A stretch of 64,000 bases of DNA from Thiosulfatihalobacter marinus (lineage in GTDB: Bacteria; Pseudomonadota; Alphaproteobacteria; Rhodobacterales; Rhodobacteraceae), in the NCBI RefSeq assembly GCF_016019955.1, contig NZ_JAECRZ010000004.1, positions 186,001 to 250,000 on the forward strand, written 5' to 3'. The notes under the pieces are model-generated. The model saw nothing but the letters and a program-made list of their open reading frames with translations, was not told the origin of the DNA and searched no databases. Shown here one piece after another: positions 52,457-63,380 of the stretch (its first letter is position 1; each line of letters begins with the position of its first letter). A program made the translations under genes and the position numbers.

Positions 52457-53095
52457 TCAGGCGTCGCTTTCCTGTTTCAACCGGGTCACAAAGGCTTGGC
52501 TGATATGGTCGCGCAGCGCGTCATAGGCGCCATCCTCGTCGCGGCTCCTGATCGCGTCCACGATCGCCTGATGCTCGACCAGCGTATCGCTGCCGCGCCC
52601 TTCGGCGGCAATCGACGTGGTCGCCATCAACGCCATCGACCGGTGCACCAGGTCCAGCTGCTGCACCAGATAGCGGTTGTGCGAGGCCAGATGGATCTGC
52701 TTGTGAAACCGCCGGTTGGACCGCGCCAGCGCCGACGGATCGTCGATCAGCTTGCGATCCCGATCCACCATGTCCTGCAACACCCGCACCTCTTCACGGG
52801 TGGCATGGCGCGCCGCCAGCCGCGCCGCCAGCCCCTCCAGCTCGGTGCGCACCACGTAAAGCTCGGCCATCTGGTTGTGATCCAGCGACGACACGATCAG
52901 GCTGCGCCCGTCCCGTGCCAGCAACGATTGTGTCTCCAGCCGCTGCAAAGCCTCGCGAATAGGCGTGCGCGACACACCGAACCGTTCGGCCAGGTCGCTT
53001 TCCACCAGCCGGTCGCCGGGCTTGTAGATCCCGACATCGATCGCCTCCAGGATCAGCGTATAGGCATCCTTGTTGGTCGATTTCACCTGTGCCAT
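52457..53095 (-). CDS. GntR-family regulator with FCD domain
   Basis: This 212-residue FadR-subfamily regulator has an N-terminal winged HTH (about 10-70; GDRLVESDLAERFGVSRTPI, REALQRLE) and an all-helical FCD effector domain (about 80-205) with the metal-ligand-type histidines in RRFHKQIHLASHN and EHQAI. GGAGG 10 nt before ATG 53095 sets the start. It is convergent with the glycosyltransferase gene; their stops abut. It has no obvious target operon beside it. Confidence 0.88.
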   Translation of the reverse strand: MAQVKSTNKDAYTLILEAIDVGIYKPGDRLVESDLAERFGVSRTPIREALQRLETQSLLARDGRSLIVSSLDHNQMAELYVVRTELEGLAARLAARHATREEVRVLQDMVDRDRKLIDDPSALARSNRRFHKQIHLASHNRYLVQQLDLVHRSMALMATTSIAAEGRGSDTLVEHQAIVDAIRSRDEDGAYDALRDHISQAFVTRLKQESDA

Positions 53096-53242
53096 CTTGC
53101 CCGGCCCTCCTCCTCGCAATGCCGCTCAGACTACGCGCTGAACCGGGCGGCGCAACCCCATATGGCCCCCGCGCCCCCGGGCACGCGCCGTTGCTTCCCG
53201 GCCCGCATTGCGCCGCCCGCCGCAAGCGCCTAGATTGCCCCC

Positions 53243-53887
53243 ATGCCGCGCAACGCCTTTGCCCATGTCACCACCTGGGTGTTCGATCTGGACAACACCC
53301 TCTACCCGCCCCATGCCCGCCTGTTCGACCAGATCGAGCTGCGGATGACGGATTATGTCATGCAGGCGCTGGGGGTGGATCAGCCCAGGGCGGACAGGCT
53401 GCGCCGCAAATACTGGGCGCAATACGGCACCACGCTGGCCGGGCTGATGCGCGAACATGATGTCGATCCCGCCCCCTACCTGACCACGGTGCACGACATC
53501 TCGCTTGCCCATCTGGAACCCGATCCGCAACTCGCCGCGCAAATCCGTGCCCTGCCCGGGCGCTGCATCGTCTACACCAACGGCACCGCGCCCTATGCCG
53601 AACGGGTGCTCGCGGCGCGGGGCCTGTCGGGGCTTTTCGATGCGGTCTACGGCGTGGAACATGCCGATTTCCTGCCTAAACCGGAACGCGCGGCTTTCGA
53701 GACCGTGTTCCGGCTTGACGGCGTCTGCACGCAAACCGCCGCCATGTTCGAAGACGACCCCCGCAACCTGCAAGCCCCCCATGACATGGGGATGCGCACC
53801 GTGCATGTCGCGCCCGAACCACACCGGGCCGGCCATATCCACCACCATACCGACGACCTGCCCGGCTTTCTCAGCCAACTGTCCTAG
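53243..53887 (+). CDS. HAD-family pyrimidine 5'-nucleotidase-like hydrolase
   Basis: This 214-residue HAD phosphatase of the SDT1/PHM8-like subgroup has motif I FDLDNTLYPP (about residues 14-23), motif II YTNGTAPYAE, Lys in LPKPERAAF and motif IV MFEDDPRNLQAPHDMGM. It likely dephosphorylates pyrimidine nucleoside monophosphates. It is divergent from the GntR gene across 147 nt. The next small membrane protein follows after 73 nt. Confidence 0.85.
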   Translation: MPRNAFAHVTTWVFDLDNTLYPPHARLFDQIELRMTDYVMQALGVDQPRADRLRRKYWAQYGTTLAGLMREHDVDPAPYLTTVHDISLAHLEPDPQLAAQIRALPGRCIVYTNGTAPYAERVLAARGLSGLFDAVYGVEHADFLPKPERAAFETVFRLDGVCTQTAAMFEDDPRNLQAPHDMGMRTVHVAPEPHRAGHIHHHTDDLPGFLSQLS

Positions 53888-53960
53888 CGCCGCGACACCC
53901 TGCCCCATCAAATCCGCCATCAGAGTTCCTACGTGACCCCTGCAACAGCAGGACACTCTC

Positions 53961-54188
53961 ATGAAACATACCGATCTCTCCGATCCAACACCCGCCACCC
54001 CCGTGACAGATCACGACAGCCCGCCAGCCGGTACGCACAGCGCGCGGTGGCTGTTCCTTGCGGTCTTTGCGCTTCTGGCGCTGTGGGGCACCGCCATCGC
54101 GATCTGGGGCATCCCCGGCCTGTACATCCCGGCCCTCGCCACCGTGCCGCTGATCTTCCTGACATTGGTATATGTCTCGCGGGGATGA
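53961..54188 (+). CDS. Small two-helix membrane protein
   Basis: This 75-residue protein has a Pro/Asp/Thr-rich N-terminus (about 1-27) and two hydrophobic helices (about 28-48 and 51-72). The family is not recognised and no function can be given. Its stop codon lies inside a perfect 20-bp palindrome that probably acts as its terminator. Confidence 0.6.
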   Translation: MKHTDLSDPTPATPVTDHDSPPAGTHSARWLFLAVFALLALWGTAIAIWGIPGLYIPALATVPLIFLTLVYVSRG

Positions 54189-54200
54189 CATGTCATCCCC
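54181..54200 (+). terminator. Perfect palindrome, probable terminator
   Basis: GGGGATGACA/TGTCATCCCC is a perfect 20-bp palindrome that overlaps the stop codon of the small membrane protein. As RNA it can form an 8-bp stem with a CATG tetraloop, and it is followed by the T-rich TTGCCTTTGT. Confidence 0.65.
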
Positions 54201-54249
54201 TTGCCTTTGTCGCTGGCAGGCGTAGGTTGCCCCCCAGGAGGCGCTGCCC

Positions 54250-55452
54250 ATGACCACGTCAACCCAGACCGACATCCTGATTTCCGGCGGCGGCATTGCC
54301 GGGCTGACAGCAGCGGCCGCCTTTGCCAGCGCCGGGTTTTCGGTGCAATGTGTCGATCCCGCGCCCCCCGTCACCGAACGCGACGCCGAAGGCTCGGACC
54401 TGCGCACCACCGCCTTTCTGCAACCCGCCCGCACCCTGCTGGACGAGGCCGGTCTCTGGCAGCGGCTCGCCCCCCATGCGGCGCCATTGCAGATCATGCG
54501 CATCGTCGATGCCGGGGGCGAGCTGCCCGAACCGCGCATCATCAAGGATTTCGACGCCGCCGACATTTCGGATCAGCCTTTTGGCTGGAACCTGCCCAAC
54601 TGGCTCTTGCGCCGTGAAATGCTGGCGCGCCTGGCCGACTTGCCCAATGTCGATCTGCGCCTGGGCACAGCCACCACCACGCTCTTCACCCGCACGAACG
54701 AAGCCCGCGTCACCCTGTCGGACGGCAGCCAAACCCGCGCCCGGCTGGTGATCGCCGCCGATGGGCGAAATTCGCCGATGCGCGAGGCCGCCGGGATCAG
54801 GGTGCACACCACCCGCTACGGGCAAAAGGCGCTGGCGCTGGCCGTCACCCACCCGATCCCGCATTGCAATGTCTCGACCGAGATCCACCGCTCCGGCGGC
54901 CCCTTCACGCTGGTGCCCCTGCCCGACTATCAGGGCAAGCCGTCCTCGGCCCTTGTCTGGATGGAACGCGGCCCGCGCGCGCGCGCGCTGTTCGACATGG
55001 ACGTGGCCGAATTTCAGGCCGCGATGACGGAACGCTCCTGCTCTCTCTTCGGCCCCCTCACGCTGGCCTCGCGCCGCACCATCTGGCCGATCATCTCGCA
55101 ATCCGCCGAACGTCTTTGTGGCGAGCGCCTGGCGCTGATGGCCGAGGCGGCGCATGTGGTGCCCCCGATCGGCGCGCAAGGGCTGAACATGTCCCTGGGC
55201 GACATGCGCGTGCTGCTGGATCTGGCCAGGGCCGATCCCGCCGGGCTGGGCAGCGCGAAGATGCTGGAAACCTATCACCGCAAACGCTTTGCCGAGGTCA
55301 AACTGCGGGTGCAGGGCATCGATCTGCTGAACCGCGCCTCGATGGTTGCGCCGCGCGCCCTGCGTGATGCGCGCGCCATGGGTCTTAACGCGCTCTATTC
55401 CATGGCGCCCGTGCGCAAAACGCTGATGCAAATGGGGCTCGGCGTCCGCTAA
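54250..55452 (+). CDS. UbiH/Coq6-family FAD-dependent hydroxylase
   Basis: This 400-residue flavoprotein monooxygenase has GGGIAGLTAAAAFA (about residues 13-26) for FAD, the DG motif IAADGRNSP (about 172) and the GD-type motif region LMAEAAHVVPPIGAQGLNM (about 296), in which the usual Gly-Asp reads Glu-Ala. It probably hydroxylates the ubiquinone ring, as UbiH, UbiF or UbiL do. GGAGG 9 nt before ATG 54250 supports the start. It is convergent with the aminotransferase gene across a spacer that holds a repeat. Confidence 0.85.
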   Translation: MTTSTQTDILISGGGIAGLTAAAAFASAGFSVQCVDPAPPVTERDAEGSDLRTTAFLQPARTLLDEAGLWQRLAPHAAPLQIMRIVDAGGELPEPRIIKDFDAADISDQPFGWNLPNWLLRREMLARLADLPNVDLRLGTATTTLFTRTNEARVTLSDGSQTRARLVIAADGRNSPMREAAGIRVHTTRYGQKALALAVTHPIPHCNVSTEIHRSGGPFTLVPLPDYQGKPSSALVWMERGPRARALFDMDVAEFQAAMTERSCSLFGPLTLASRRTIWPIISQSAERLCGERLALMAEAAHVVPPIGAQGLNMSLGDMRVLLDLARADPAGLGSAKMLETYHRKRFAEVKLRVQGIDLLNRASMVAPRALRDARAMGLNALYSMAPVRKTLMQMGLGVR

Positions 55453-55570
55453 GGCCGGGGTCAGGGGGTTTCCAGAAACCTTGCGGCGCGACTTCGAAAT
55501 CGCGCGACCGGGCCGGCCATCCCCCGCCTGCCCGCACGCCGTGTTAACCCCCGTTCCGCAACGCCCCGAA

Positions 55571-55608
55571 ACCGGCGCGATACCGACGCGATACCGACGC
55601 AATGCCGA
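55571..55608. repeat. Copy 2 of the 38-bp intergenic repeat
   Basis: Second copy of the element at 25579-25616, identical at 33 of 38 positions, in the same orientation relative to the window. It again lies between convergent genes and is followed by GTTAACC (55635-55641). Confidence 0.7.
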
Positions 55609-55660
55609 CACGCAAATCCCTGCAAAACAAGGCCGTTAACCTTTGCGTCGCCCGACCGGC

Positions 55661-56779
55661 CTACAGCACCCTGTCCAGCACCGTTTTCAACCGCGCCAGC
55701 GTGGCCTCTACATCAAAGAGCTTGTCCAGCCCGAACAGGCCCAGCCGGAAAGTCATGAACCCCTCGGGCTCATCACAGGCCAACGGCACCCCGGCGGCGA
55801 TCTGCATCCCCTCGGCGGCAAATTTGCTGCCGTTCTGGATGCCCGGATCGCTGGTATAACTCACCACCACACCCGGCGCGCCAAACCCGTCAGCCGCGAC
55901 CGACAGAACACCCTTGTCCTTCAGCATCCGCCGCACACCCTCGCCCAGCGCCCATTGCGCCTCGCGCAGCTTGCCGAACCCGTAATCGCGTGTCTCCGCC
56001 ATGGTGTCGCGGAACGCGCGCAAGCTGTCTGTCGGCATGGTCGCGTGATAGGCATGACCGCCGTTTTCATAGGCCAGCATGATCGCGCGCCACTTCTTCA
56101 GATCGATCGCGAAACTGTCGCTCTCGGTTTCCTCCAGCCGCGCCAAAGCCCGTTCGGACATCATCACCAGCCCGGCACAGGGCGAGGCCGACCAGCCCTT
56201 TTGCGGCGCCGAGACCAACACATCCACCCCCAGCTTTTTCATGTCCACCCAGACACAGCCGCTGGCGATACAGTCCAGCACCATCAGCGCCCCAACGTCA
56301 TGCGCCGCCGCCGCCATCGCCGCGATATAGTCATCCGGCAGGATCACCCCGGCGCTGGTTTCCACATGCGGCGCAAACACAACATCCGGCTTAACCTCTT
56401 GAATTTTAGCGACAACCTCGTCAATCGGCGCCGGTGCAAACGGCGCTGTCACACCGTTTCCTGTCTGACGCGCCTTCATCACCGTGCTGTGCGCCGCAAA
56501 ACCGCCCGCTTCGAAAATCTGGCTCCAGCGATAGGAAAACCACCCGTTGCGCACCACCAGCGTGGTCGCGCCGCGCGCGAACTGGCGCGCGACGGCCTCC
56601 ATGCCAAAGGTGCCCCCACCGGGGATCAGCGCCACCGCGTCGGCGTGGTACACCTCTTTCAGCATGTCGTTGATATCCAGCATCACCTGCTGAAACGTCC
56701 TGGACATGTGGTTCAGCGACCGGTCGGTGAACACCACCGAAAACTCTTCCAGACCGCCGGGATCTACGTCATGTGCCAT
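55661..56779 (-). CDS. Class V aminotransferase
   Basis: This 372-residue PLP enzyme of the alanine-glyoxylate/serine-pyruvate aminotransferase family has the PLP Lys in SAPQKGWSASP (about residue 193) and the cofactor Asp in LMVLDCIASG (about 167). The glycine-rich GGGTFGMEA loop near 55 contacts the phosphate. The substrate cannot be told from sequence. It is on the minus strand, 57 nt beyond the Lrp gene pair, and might be regulated or co-transcribed with it. Confidence 0.85.
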   Translation of the reverse strand: MAHDVDPGGLEEFSVVFTDRSLNHMSRTFQQVMLDINDMLKEVYHADAVALIPGGGTFGMEAVARQFARGATTLVVRNGWFSYRWSQIFEAGGFAAHSTVMKARQTGNGVTAPFAPAPIDEVVAKIQEVKPDVVFAPHVETSAGVILPDDYIAAMAAAAHDVGALMVLDCIASGCVWVDMKKLGVDVLVSAPQKGWSASPCAGLVMMSERALARLEETESDSFAIDLKKWRAIMLAYENGGHAYHATMPTDSLRAFRDTMAETRDYGFGKLREAQWALGEGVRRMLKDKGVLSVAADGFGAPGVVVSYTSDPGIQNGSKFAAEGMQIAAGVPLACDEPEGFMTFRLGLFGLDKLFDVEATLARLKTVLDRVL

Positions 56780-56836
56780 GGGAAACTCCTTGTCCGTTGC
56801 CCAAGGGCTAGCGCGAATGCGCGCCGATGCAAAGGC

Positions 56837-57292
56837 TCAAAGCGGCCCCGGACGGCGCTCTTCGCTCAGCAGCACGTTGGCATCCACATTGCCCACCCCC
56901 GGCAATGTCATGATCCGGCGGCGCAGAACCCGCTCGAAATCGGGGATGTCGCGCGCCGTCACCCGCAGCCGGTAATCATACATGCCCAGCACATGCTCAA
57001 CCGTCTGCACCTCGGGAATGGCCGACACGGCGCGTTCGAAATCTTCCAGCGAAATCCGCCCCTTGGTCGCCAGCTTCACCCCCAGGAACACGGTCACGCC
57101 AAAGCCCAGCTTCGCGGCATCCAGATCCAGCCGCCGCCCGGCGATCGCGCCGCTGTCCTGTAGCCGCCGGATCCGCCGCCATGTGGCCGGCTGGCTCAGC
57201 CCGAACCGCCGCCCCAGCGCCCCGGCGCCTTGCGTTGCATCCTCGGCCAGTGCGCGCAACAATGCCCGGTCGGTTTCATCCAGTTCGATCAC
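56837..57292 (-). CDS. Lrp/AsnC-family regulator, second of a tandem pair
   Basis: This 151-residue regulator has an N-terminal HTH (about 3-55; LDETDRALLRALAEDATQGA, LSQPATWRRIRRLQ) and a C-terminal RAM ligand domain (about 65-145; VEHVLGMYDYRLRV). It starts with GTG, in a 4-nt overlap (GTGA) with the stop of the upstream Lrp gene. The two are therefore made together and may form hetero-oligomers. Its stop is followed by the aminotransferase gene on the same strand. Confidence 0.88.
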   Translation of the reverse strand: MIELDETDRALLRALAEDATQGAGALGRRFGLSQPATWRRIRRLQDSGAIAGRRLDLDAAKLGFGVTVFLGVKLATKGRISLEDFERAVSAIPEVQTVEHVLGMYDYRLRVTARDIPDFERVLRRRIMTLPGVGNVDANVLLSEERRPGPL

Positions 57293-57744
57293 AGCGGCAG
57301 GCTTTCGTCGGTCTTGATCCGCGCCACATGCATCAGCGCCTCGATATCGGCCACATGCGGCAAGGTCAGAATCCGGTCGCGATACACGTCCAGATAATGC
57401 GCCATGTCCCGGGCGATCACCGACAGGCGCACATCCACCTGTCCCAGAAACGTCTGGATTTCCAGCACCTCGGCAATGCCGCGCGCCGCGTTGATGAATT
57501 CGTCAAACGCACGTGGTTGGGTCTTGTCCAGCGTGATGCGCAGGCTCACTTCCACGGCATAGCCCAGCGCCTGCCAGTCGATCACCGCCCGCTGCCCGCG
57601 CAACACGCCCGCGTCGCGCAACTTCTCGATCCGCCGGGTCAGGCGCGAGGCGGTCAACGTCAGCCGGTCGGCCAGGTCCGGAATCGATTGCGCCGGGTCG
57701 GCCTGCAAATGGCGCAATATGCGCCGATCCAGATCATCAAGCAT
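57289..57744 (-). CDS. Lrp/AsnC-family regulator, first of a tandem pair
   Basis: This 151-residue regulator has an HTH (about 3-50; LDDLDRRILRHLQADPAQSI, LTASRLTRRIEKL) and a RAM domain (about 65-145; IQTFLGQVDVRLSVIARDM). I use ATG 57744, with AGAG about 7 nt upstream; an ATG two codons earlier is possible. It is divergent from ilvC across an A+T-rich 135-nt spacer. By the usual logic of divergent Lrp genes it likely controls ilvC, sensing a branched-chain or other amino acid. Confidence 0.88.
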   Translation of the reverse strand: MLDDLDRRILRHLQADPAQSIPDLADRLTLTASRLTRRIEKLRDAGVLRGQRAVIDWQALGYAVEVSLRITLDKTQPRAFDEFINAARGIAEVLEIQTFLGQVDVRLSVIARDMAHYLDVYRDRILTLPHVADIEALMHVARIKTDESLPL

Positions 57745-58902
<1,158 letters not shown>

Positions 58903-58940
58903 TCGGCGCAAACGCCCCGGTTCAGTCCTGACAAGAAATG

Positions 58941-58982
58941 AATTGACCCCGGCCACCGCGTCGGGGTCAATTGTGTTTTTTG
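58941..58982 (+). terminator. Intrinsic terminator after ilvC
   Basis: An 11-bp stem (58941-58951 with 58962-58972, AATTGACCCCG/CGGGGTCAATT) is followed by GTGTTTTTTG, a classic rho-independent terminator 39 nt after the ilvC stop. It separates ilvC from the DMT permease gene. Confidence 0.9.
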
Positions 58983-58990
58983 GAAGCAGC

Positions 58991-59905
58991 ATGACGCACC
59001 CCCCCGGCATCACGACAAAAAGCTGGCTCATGGTCGCCGCGCTCGGCCTGATCTGGGGCGGTACGTTCATGGTGCAGAAGCTGGCGCTTGGCTATCTGCC
59101 GCCGCTATGGGTGGCCGCCGGGCGGATCAGCTTTGCGGCCGTGCTGACGGTTGCGCTCTGGCAGGCGCTGGGCGGGCAGCTGTTCACCTCCGACACCCGG
59201 GACTGGCGCGGTCTGGGGCTGGTCTCGCTGCTCAGCGTGGCGGTGCCCTTCATGCTGTTGTCCTGGGCGCAGCAATACGTCACTTCGGGCTTTACCGGCG
59301 TGTCCATGGCCGCCGTGGCGCTGATCACCCTGCCCCTGGCGCATCTGTTCATTCCCGGCGAACGCATGACCCTGCGCCGCGCGGCGGGCTTTGCCATCGG
59401 CTTTGGCGGCGTGCTGGTCCTGATCGGTCCGGGCGCCTTTCAGGGCGCGGGCAATCCGCTTGAAACCTGGGGCAGACTGGCCTGCCTTGCCGCCGCCAGT
59501 TGCTATGCTGTCTCGTCAATCGTCATGCGCCGCCTGCCACCGATCGATCCCGTGGGCCTGTCGGCGGTCACGCTGATCCTGGGCATGGCCGTCGTCATCC
59601 CCATGGCCCTGATCAATCATGGCCCGCCCCGGATACCCGCCGCCGAGGGCCTGCTTTATGTCATGCTGCTGGGCCTTGTGCCCACGGCAGGCGCCAACCT
59701 GCTGCGCAATCTCTTGATCCGCAGCGCCGGGCCGGTGTTCATGAGCCTGACCAATTACATGGTGCCGCTCTGGTCCGTGGCGCTTGGTGTGCTGTTCCTG
59801 GCCGAACCGCTCCGGGCCTCGCTGCTTTGGGCCGCGCTGCTGATCCTGATCGGGGTCGGGCTCAGCCAATACGGTGCCCTGAAACGATTGTTCGGGCGCG
59901 CCTAA
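58991..59905 (+). CDS. DMT-superfamily (EamA-type) permease
   Basis: This 304-residue protein has ten transmembrane helices in two EamA halves (for example [19 protein letters not shown] near the start and [20 protein letters not shown] in the second half). Such permeases export amino acids or other small metabolites. ATG 58991 lies beyond the terminator loop; an earlier in-frame ATG at 58943 lies inside the terminator and is rejected. Its stop codon overlaps the stop of the convergent glmM gene by two bases. Confidence 0.85.
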   Translation: MTHPPGITTKSWLMVAALGLIWGGTFMVQKLALGYLPPLWVAAGRISFAAVLTVALWQALGGQLFTSDTRDWRGLGLVSLLSVAVPFMLLSWAQQYVTSGFTGVSMAAVALITLPLAHLFIPGERMTLRRAAGFAIGFGGVLVLIGPGAFQGAGNPLETWGRLACLAAASCYAVSSIVMRRLPPIDPVGLSAVTLILGMAVVIPMALINHGPPRIPAAEGLLYVMLLGLVPTAGANLLRNLLIRSAGPVFMSLTNYMVPLWSVALGVLFLAEPLRASLLWAALLILIGVGLSQYGALKRLFGRA

Positions 59906-61260
59906 CCCGCCTCGTCGGCCACCGCCGCCTGCACGGCCCCGACCACCCCCATCACGGCCCGTTCCAACAGCGCCGCATCCTCGCTTTCCGCCATCACCCG
60001 GATCAGCGGCTCGGTCCCGGACTTGCGGATCAAAAGCCGCCCCTTGCCGGCCAGATCCGCTTCGGCCCCGGCAATCGCCGCCTGCACCCCGGCCATCTCC
60101 AGCGGCACCTGTCCGTCGGCATAACGCACGTTTTCAAGCATCTGGGGCACAGTTTCAAACACATTTGCCAGCTCAGAGGCGGGCCGCCCGGTTTCCACCA
60201 TCGCCGCCAGAAATTGCAGCCCCGCCATCAGCCCGTCGCCGGTGGTGGCATAATCCGTCATCACGATATGGCCCGACTGCTCTCCGCCAAGATTGTAGCC
60301 GCCCTTGCGCATCGCCTCGACGACATAGCGATCTCCTACCGCCGTGCGTTCCAGGCGCAGACCCTGATCCTGCAGGAACCGCTCCAGGCCCAGATTGGAC
60401 ATCACGGTGGCCACCAGCGCGCCGCCATTCAGCCGCCCGTCGGCCGCCCAGCGCGACGCCAGCAACCCCATGATCTGGTCGCCATCCGCAACGCGGCCGG
60501 TCTCGTCGATGATCATCACCCGGTCGGCGTCACCATCCAGACAGATGCCCACATCCGCGCCATGTGCCACCACCGTTTCGCTGGCCACGCGCGGTTTGGT
60601 CGAGCCGCATTCGCGGTTGATGTTGCGCCCGTCAGGTGACACCCCCATTGGGATCACCTCGGCGCCCAGTTCCCACAGCGCCTCGGGCGCCGCGCGATAG
60701 GCCGCGCCGTTGGCACAATCGATCACCACCTTGATACCGGTCAGCGGCAACGCGCGCGGCAACGAGCTCTTGACCCGCTCGATATACCGGAACCGCCCGT
60801 CATCCACACGCTTGGCCCGCCCGATATTGCGCGATTGGACCGGCTCGACCCCATCTTCCACCAGCTTTTCAATCGCCAGTTCCGCCTCGTCGCTCAGCTT
60901 GAACCCGTCCGGCCCGAAAAACTTGATCCCGTTGTCATCCGCCGGGTTGTGGCTGGCCGAAATCATGACCCCGAGATCGGCGCGCATCGACGCGGTCAAC
61001 AGACCCACCGCCGGGGTTGGCACCGGCCCCAGAAGCAGCACGTTCATCCCCGTGCTGGTCAGCCCCGCCGTCAGCGCATTTTCGAACATATAGCCTGACA
61101 GGCGGGTGTCCTTGCCGATCACCACGCGGTGCTGGTTGGTTCCGTCATTGCGGAAATACCGCCCCACCGCCGCGCCGATCCGCAACGCCATTTCCGCCGT
61201 CATCGGATGCCGGTTCGCCGTGCCCCGCACCCCGTCCGTCCCAAATAGCTTACGCCCCAT
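59902..61260 (-). CDS. glmM: Phosphoglucosamine mutase
   Basis: This 452-residue enzyme converts glucosamine-6-phosphate to the 1-phosphate for peptidoglycan and LPS. The phosphoserine loop is [16 protein letters not shown] (Ser103), the metal loop is [11 protein letters not shown] (about 243), the sugar loop is GGEQSGH and the phosphate-binding loop is [14 protein letters not shown]. The start overlaps the folP end by 11 nt, so it is co-transcribed with folB-folP. The stop overlaps that of the convergent permease gene. Confidence 0.95.
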   Translation of the reverse strand: MGRKLFGTDGVRGTANRHPMTAEMALRIGAAVGRYFRNDGTNQHRVVIGKDTRLSGYMFENALTAGLTSTGMNVLLLGPVPTPAVGLLTASMRADLGVMISASHNPADDNGIKFFGPDGFKLSDEAELAIEKLVEDGVEPVQSRNIGRAKRVDDGRFRYIERVKSSLPRALPLTGIKVVIDCANGAAYRAAPEALWELGAEVIPMGVSPDGRNINRECGSTKPRVASETVVAHGADVGICLDGDADRVMIIDETGRVADGDQIMGLLASRWAADGRLNGGALVATVMSNLGLERFLQDQGLRLERTAVGDRYVVEAMRKGGYNLGGEQSGHIVMTDYATTGDGLMAGLQFLAAMVETGRPASELANVFETVPQMLENVRYADGQVPLEMAGVQAAIAGAEADLAGKGRLLIRKSGTEPLIRVMAESEDAALLERAVMGVVGAVQAAVADEAG

Positions 61261-62269
61261 GATGCTCTCCTGTCGTCACCGCCTGCCACAAGCGCAGGGC
61301 CTGCCGGGTTTCGCCTACGTCATGTACCCGGACAACCTGCACGCCCTGCGCAATGGCTTCAAGCGCAACCGCCACCGATCCCGGCGCGCGCTCGGTTACA
61401 TCGGGCACATCCCCGATCTTGCCGATGAACCCCTTGCGCGACGCGCCCAGAAGGACCGGGCACCCAAGACCGTGAAACAGGCTGATCCGCGCCAGCAGCG
61501 CCAGGTTGTGGGCAATCGTCTTGCCAAACCCAATCCCCGGATCTACCAGGATCCGCGCGCGCGGGATGCCAAGACCGGCCAGCATACTGACCTGCGCGGC
61601 CAGGAAATCGTAGACATCCAGCAGCACGTCGTCATAGCGCGGGTCGCTTTGCATGGTTTCAGGGTCGCCCAACGCGTGCATCACGCAGATCGGCACCTCC
61701 CGCTCGGCACATAACAGGGCCAGCCTGGGATCATGGGTGAACCCGGACACGTCATTGACCAGAAAGGCGCCTTCGTCCAGGGCCGCCCGCGCCACAACCG
61801 CCTTGCGCGTGTCGATGCTGATCGGCACCTGCACGACGTTGGAAATCGCGGCGATGACCGGCGCGGTGCGGGCGATCTCGGCCTCGGCAGGCACTTCCAG
61901 CGCACCGGGCCGCGTGGATTCCCCACCCACGTCGATCAGGCTGGCACCGGCATCCACCATCGCGCGCGCATGGGCCAGCCCGCGCGCTGGTCCGACATGC
62001 GCGCCACCATCGGAAAAGCTGTCGGGCGTGACGTTCAGGATGCCCATGATCTGTGGCCGGTCCATGCGCAGCCGCCCCAGCCGGGGGCGCGGCGCGGTCA
62101 GCCGCTCCAGAGTCTCTTTGGGCAGCGCGTCCACCGGCAGGATCCCGGCACTCCGGCCCCGCCTCAGGTGTTCAACATGCGTAAACCAGCACCAGCCCCC
62201 CGCCAGCGTTTCCGCCTCTGGCGGGCGGGCTGCATCGGTCTGGGCAATCGGGCGAAAATAGTCGGTCAT
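61250..62269 (-). CDS. folP: Dihydropteroate synthase
   Basis: This 339-residue protein has the TIM-barrel folate enzyme from about residue 70 on: [27 protein letters not shown], the central [17 protein letters not shown] and [10 protein letters not shown]. The first 70 residues form an extension beyond the usual length of about 270-280. It is the drug target of sulfonamides. It overlaps glmM by 11 nt and follows folB by 39 nt. Confidence 0.94.
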   Translation of the reverse strand: MTDYFRPIAQTDAARPPEAETLAGGWCWFTHVEHLRRGRSAGILPVDALPKETLERLTAPRPRLGRLRMDRPQIMGILNVTPDSFSDGGAHVGPARGLAHARAMVDAGASLIDVGGESTRPGALEVPAEAEIARTAPVIAAISNVVQVPISIDTRKAVVARAALDEGAFLVNDVSGFTHDPRLALLCAEREVPICVMHALGDPETMQSDPRYDDVLLDVYDFLAAQVSMLAGLGIPRARILVDPGIGFGKTIAHNLALLARISLFHGLGCPVLLGASRKGFIGKIGDVPDVTERAPGSVAVALEAIAQGVQVVRVHDVGETRQALRLWQAVTTGEHHGA

Positions 62270-62308
62270 CCCCGCTACCTGCGCAATTGATGCGTGAAAG
62301 GCAAGCGT

Positions 62309-63238
62309 TCAGAGCCTGGCCTGATCATCCGGCAGTATCCGCACCGGCACAGGCGCGGTTTCCGGCGGGGTTCCGCCGATGATCCACAGTTTGCGCGCCT
62401 GCATTTCACCGGCAAACCACGCCGCCAGGGCCACCGGATCACGCGGATGGGGGGCCGGGCCGTCCACCGCATCCAGCACGATCTTGGAAGGCGCCCAAAC
62501 ACAGATCTGGCCGTTTTTCATCGCCCAATCCAGTTCCGTCCGCGTATTGACAACAACACAGCGCGGGTCTTTGGAGGCCAGAACCCAGGCATTCATCTCG
62601 ATGGCCAGCAGGTCAATCCGGCGCTGGGTCATGGCGTGACCGGTTCGGGGAGCTTCGCCATCGGGCGCGCCAATGCAGAAAATCGCCGGAATGCCATCCT
62701 GTTCCAGCTGATCGATCCAGCCCGTCAGATGCGGCGCGGCAATCGCCGAATTGGACAGGAACACCACGCGCGGATGGGGGGCGTCTTCTTCGGTGCCGAT
62801 ATCCACCGGCGCCAGCGCCGTCTTGCGGCTGCGCACGATTTCCACCCCCAGCGCGCCGGGTCCGCGATCCAGCTTTTCGATCCGTACAAAGGCCCGCATG
62901 GCCTGGGGTTCCAGCAGGATACGATCCGCCACGCGCTCGGCCAGGGTTTCCAGCAGGTTCAGCCGCTCGGCGGCCAGCTCATGGGCAATCGCCTCGGTCA
63001 CACGGTCATAGGACAGGATACGATCCACATCGTCGTCAATCGGATCACTCAGCGGGCGCACCTCGACAACAACGTTGAAACACACACGCTGCATCTGCCC
63101 GCGCTCGGTCTGAAAGGCGCCGATATCCACGTCGACAATGTGATCGCGCAACGAAATCCGATCCATCGGATCGGGGCCTGCCATGGCCTCGGAACGCTCC
63201 CGGGGATGCGCAAAGGCCAGCCGGATTTCATTGCTCAT
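62309..63238 (-). CDS. folB: Dihydroneopterin aldolase with extra C-terminal domain
   Basis: This 309-residue protein is more than twice the length of ordinary FolB (about 120). The aldolase domain occupies about residues 25-135 (RISLRDHIVDVDIGAFQTER, LSYDRVTEAI, LLETLAERVADRIL). The C-terminal half (about 145-309) has a pattern like the amino-acid-kinase/MfnE-type fold (VVFLSNSAI, ICVWAPSKIVLDA, ALAAWFAGEMQARKLWIIGG). That assignment is by eye only. It starts the folB-folP-glmM operon; ATG 63238 is used. Confidence 0.85.
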   Translation of the reverse strand: MSNEIRLAFAHPRERSEAMAGPDPMDRISLRDHIVDVDIGAFQTERGQMQRVCFNVVVEVRPLSDPIDDDVDRILSYDRVTEAIAHELAAERLNLLETLAERVADRILLEPQAMRAFVRIEKLDRGPGALGVEIVRSRKTALAPVDIGTEEDAPHPRVVFLSNSAIAAPHLTGWIDQLEQDGIPAIFCIGAPDGEAPRTGHAMTQRRIDLLAIEMNAWVLASKDPRCVVVNTRTELDWAMKNGQICVWAPSKIVLDAVDGPAPHPRDPVALAAWFAGEMQARKLWIIGGTPPETAPVPVRILPDDQARL

Positions 63239-63380
63239 GGCGCCGCTCCTGTCTGTGGGGCCTCGGTCCGTGTGGCCCATGTCAGGCTACGCGGTTTTTC
63301 CGCCCATAGCAGAGCGCGGCGCGGCAAACCAGTGACCAAACGCGTCACCGGCAAAGGGGGCTGACCCGGATCGCGGCCCG

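Noticed and set aside
56837-57744. Tandem Lrp-like genes as a siroheme decarboxylase pair (NirD/L, AhbA/B type)
   Set aside because: Both proteins have ordinary Lrp HTH and RAM domains and face ilvC, and no haem d1 or alternative haem genes are nearby.
58943-58990. An earlier in-frame ATG for the DMT permease
   Set aside because: It lies inside the ilvC terminator hairpin and has no ribosome binding site. ATG 58991 fits the family better.
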